From the NCBI RefSeq assembly GCF_963678635.1, contig NC_087070.1, positions 9,148,539 to 9,212,538 of the forward strand: DNA of 64,000 nucleotides. Reading direction: 5' to 3'. The notes beneath the pieces were generated by a model. That model ran no database searches. It worked only from the letters and a program-made list of their open reading frames with translations, and had not been told where the DNA came from. The stretch comes from Symsagittifera roscoffensis. Lineage: Eukaryota > Xenacoelomorpha > Acoela > Convolutidae. The position numbers and the translations under genes are program-made. Below, piece by piece: positions 63,579 through 64,000 of this stretch. Each line of letters starts with the position of its first letter. The first letter of the stretch is position 1.

Positions 63579-64000
63579 GTCAGCTATTTAATTTTCAAAC
63601 AATTTGACCTAAACTATTTGACCGAGGTCAAACAATTCAACCTCGCTCACTAGAGTTTAACTATGCAATTTTTAAAAAAGCACCTCTCTATAGAATGATC
63701 CGTGCTCGTTGCTTATGTAGGCAAGGTAACATTACCCCAGCCCAGAAAAATAACCAAAAAGTTGCATGCAATTCCTAAACAGGTCCGCAACAGCGGTTCT
63801 CCGTAAACAGCTGAATAGCTCGTAACTTGGCCCTTTCCCTCTTAGATAATTCTTCCTAAATTACCAAGTACATTCTGATACCTGTAAAAGATTTTAGCTG
63901 GCGTTTAAAAGAGTTGTGCTGTTACAAGTAGATATATGTATTTAGAACTGATCCCGAGTATAAGTATAGTTCAAACAGATCTATTGTTCTATTGTTTTAC
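63579..64000 (+). other. Intron 8 (start), continues past the window
   Basis: Begins |gtcagc. No further exon, repeat or RNA gene is recognisable before the window ends. Confidence 0.5.

Overview
The window looks like a stretch of an invertebrate-type animal genome. It is AT-rich, has large repeat-filled introns, GT-AG splice junctions, foldback and hAT-like DNA transposon debris, tRNA-derived repeat fragments, and a long terminal repeat (LTR) retrotransposon carrying an envelope-like gene. Nothing in it looks prokaryotic, and I cannot name the organism from the sequence.

Bases 1-22,777 hold no gene I can support. They contain an old LTR plus leader (299-about 1885) related to the large element further right, a 1.3-kb tandem duplication (2632-5245), several minisatellites (5997-6640, 20,761-20,925), foldback elements (11,527-12,645; 21,425-21,803) and dispersed repeats.

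From 22,778 to 63,578 runs one plus-strand gene, reconstructed here as eight coding exons: 22,778-23,108, 28,780-28,998, 29,527-30,728, 34,256-39,284, 39,584-39,781, 42,284-42,750, 43,390-43,641 and 63,441-63,578. Every junction keeps the reading frame, giving 7,836 nt or 2,612 codons without a stop, and the gene continues past the right edge. The product is a very large, mostly disordered Ser/Asn/Glu-rich protein that becomes helical or coiled-coil towards the last exons. I do not recognise the family.

The last visible intron is 19.8 kb long because an 18,885-bp LTR element (44,340-63,224) has inserted in it. The element has TG..CA LTRs of 392 and 410 bp, an AATA target duplication, a tRNA-type primer binding site and Ty3/gypsy-order gag, protease, reverse transcriptase, RNase H and integrase. 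It carries far more than a standard element: a small basic ORF before gag; after integrase, a two-helix membrane ORF; a 391-codon open frame with no ATG; an 872-codon envelope-like frame with a signal peptide; and a 602-codon ORF joined to env by an ATGA overlap. Gag-pol and env are broken by three in-frame stops and several frame changes. The LTRs differ by only three substitutions and one 18-bp indel, so the insertion is young but this copy is probably not autonomous.

The accessory module (55,484-61,224) is the most interesting part. Its four ORFs overlap end to end like a retroviral env region, with a plausible splice acceptor just upstream and a textbook donor just after the last stop.
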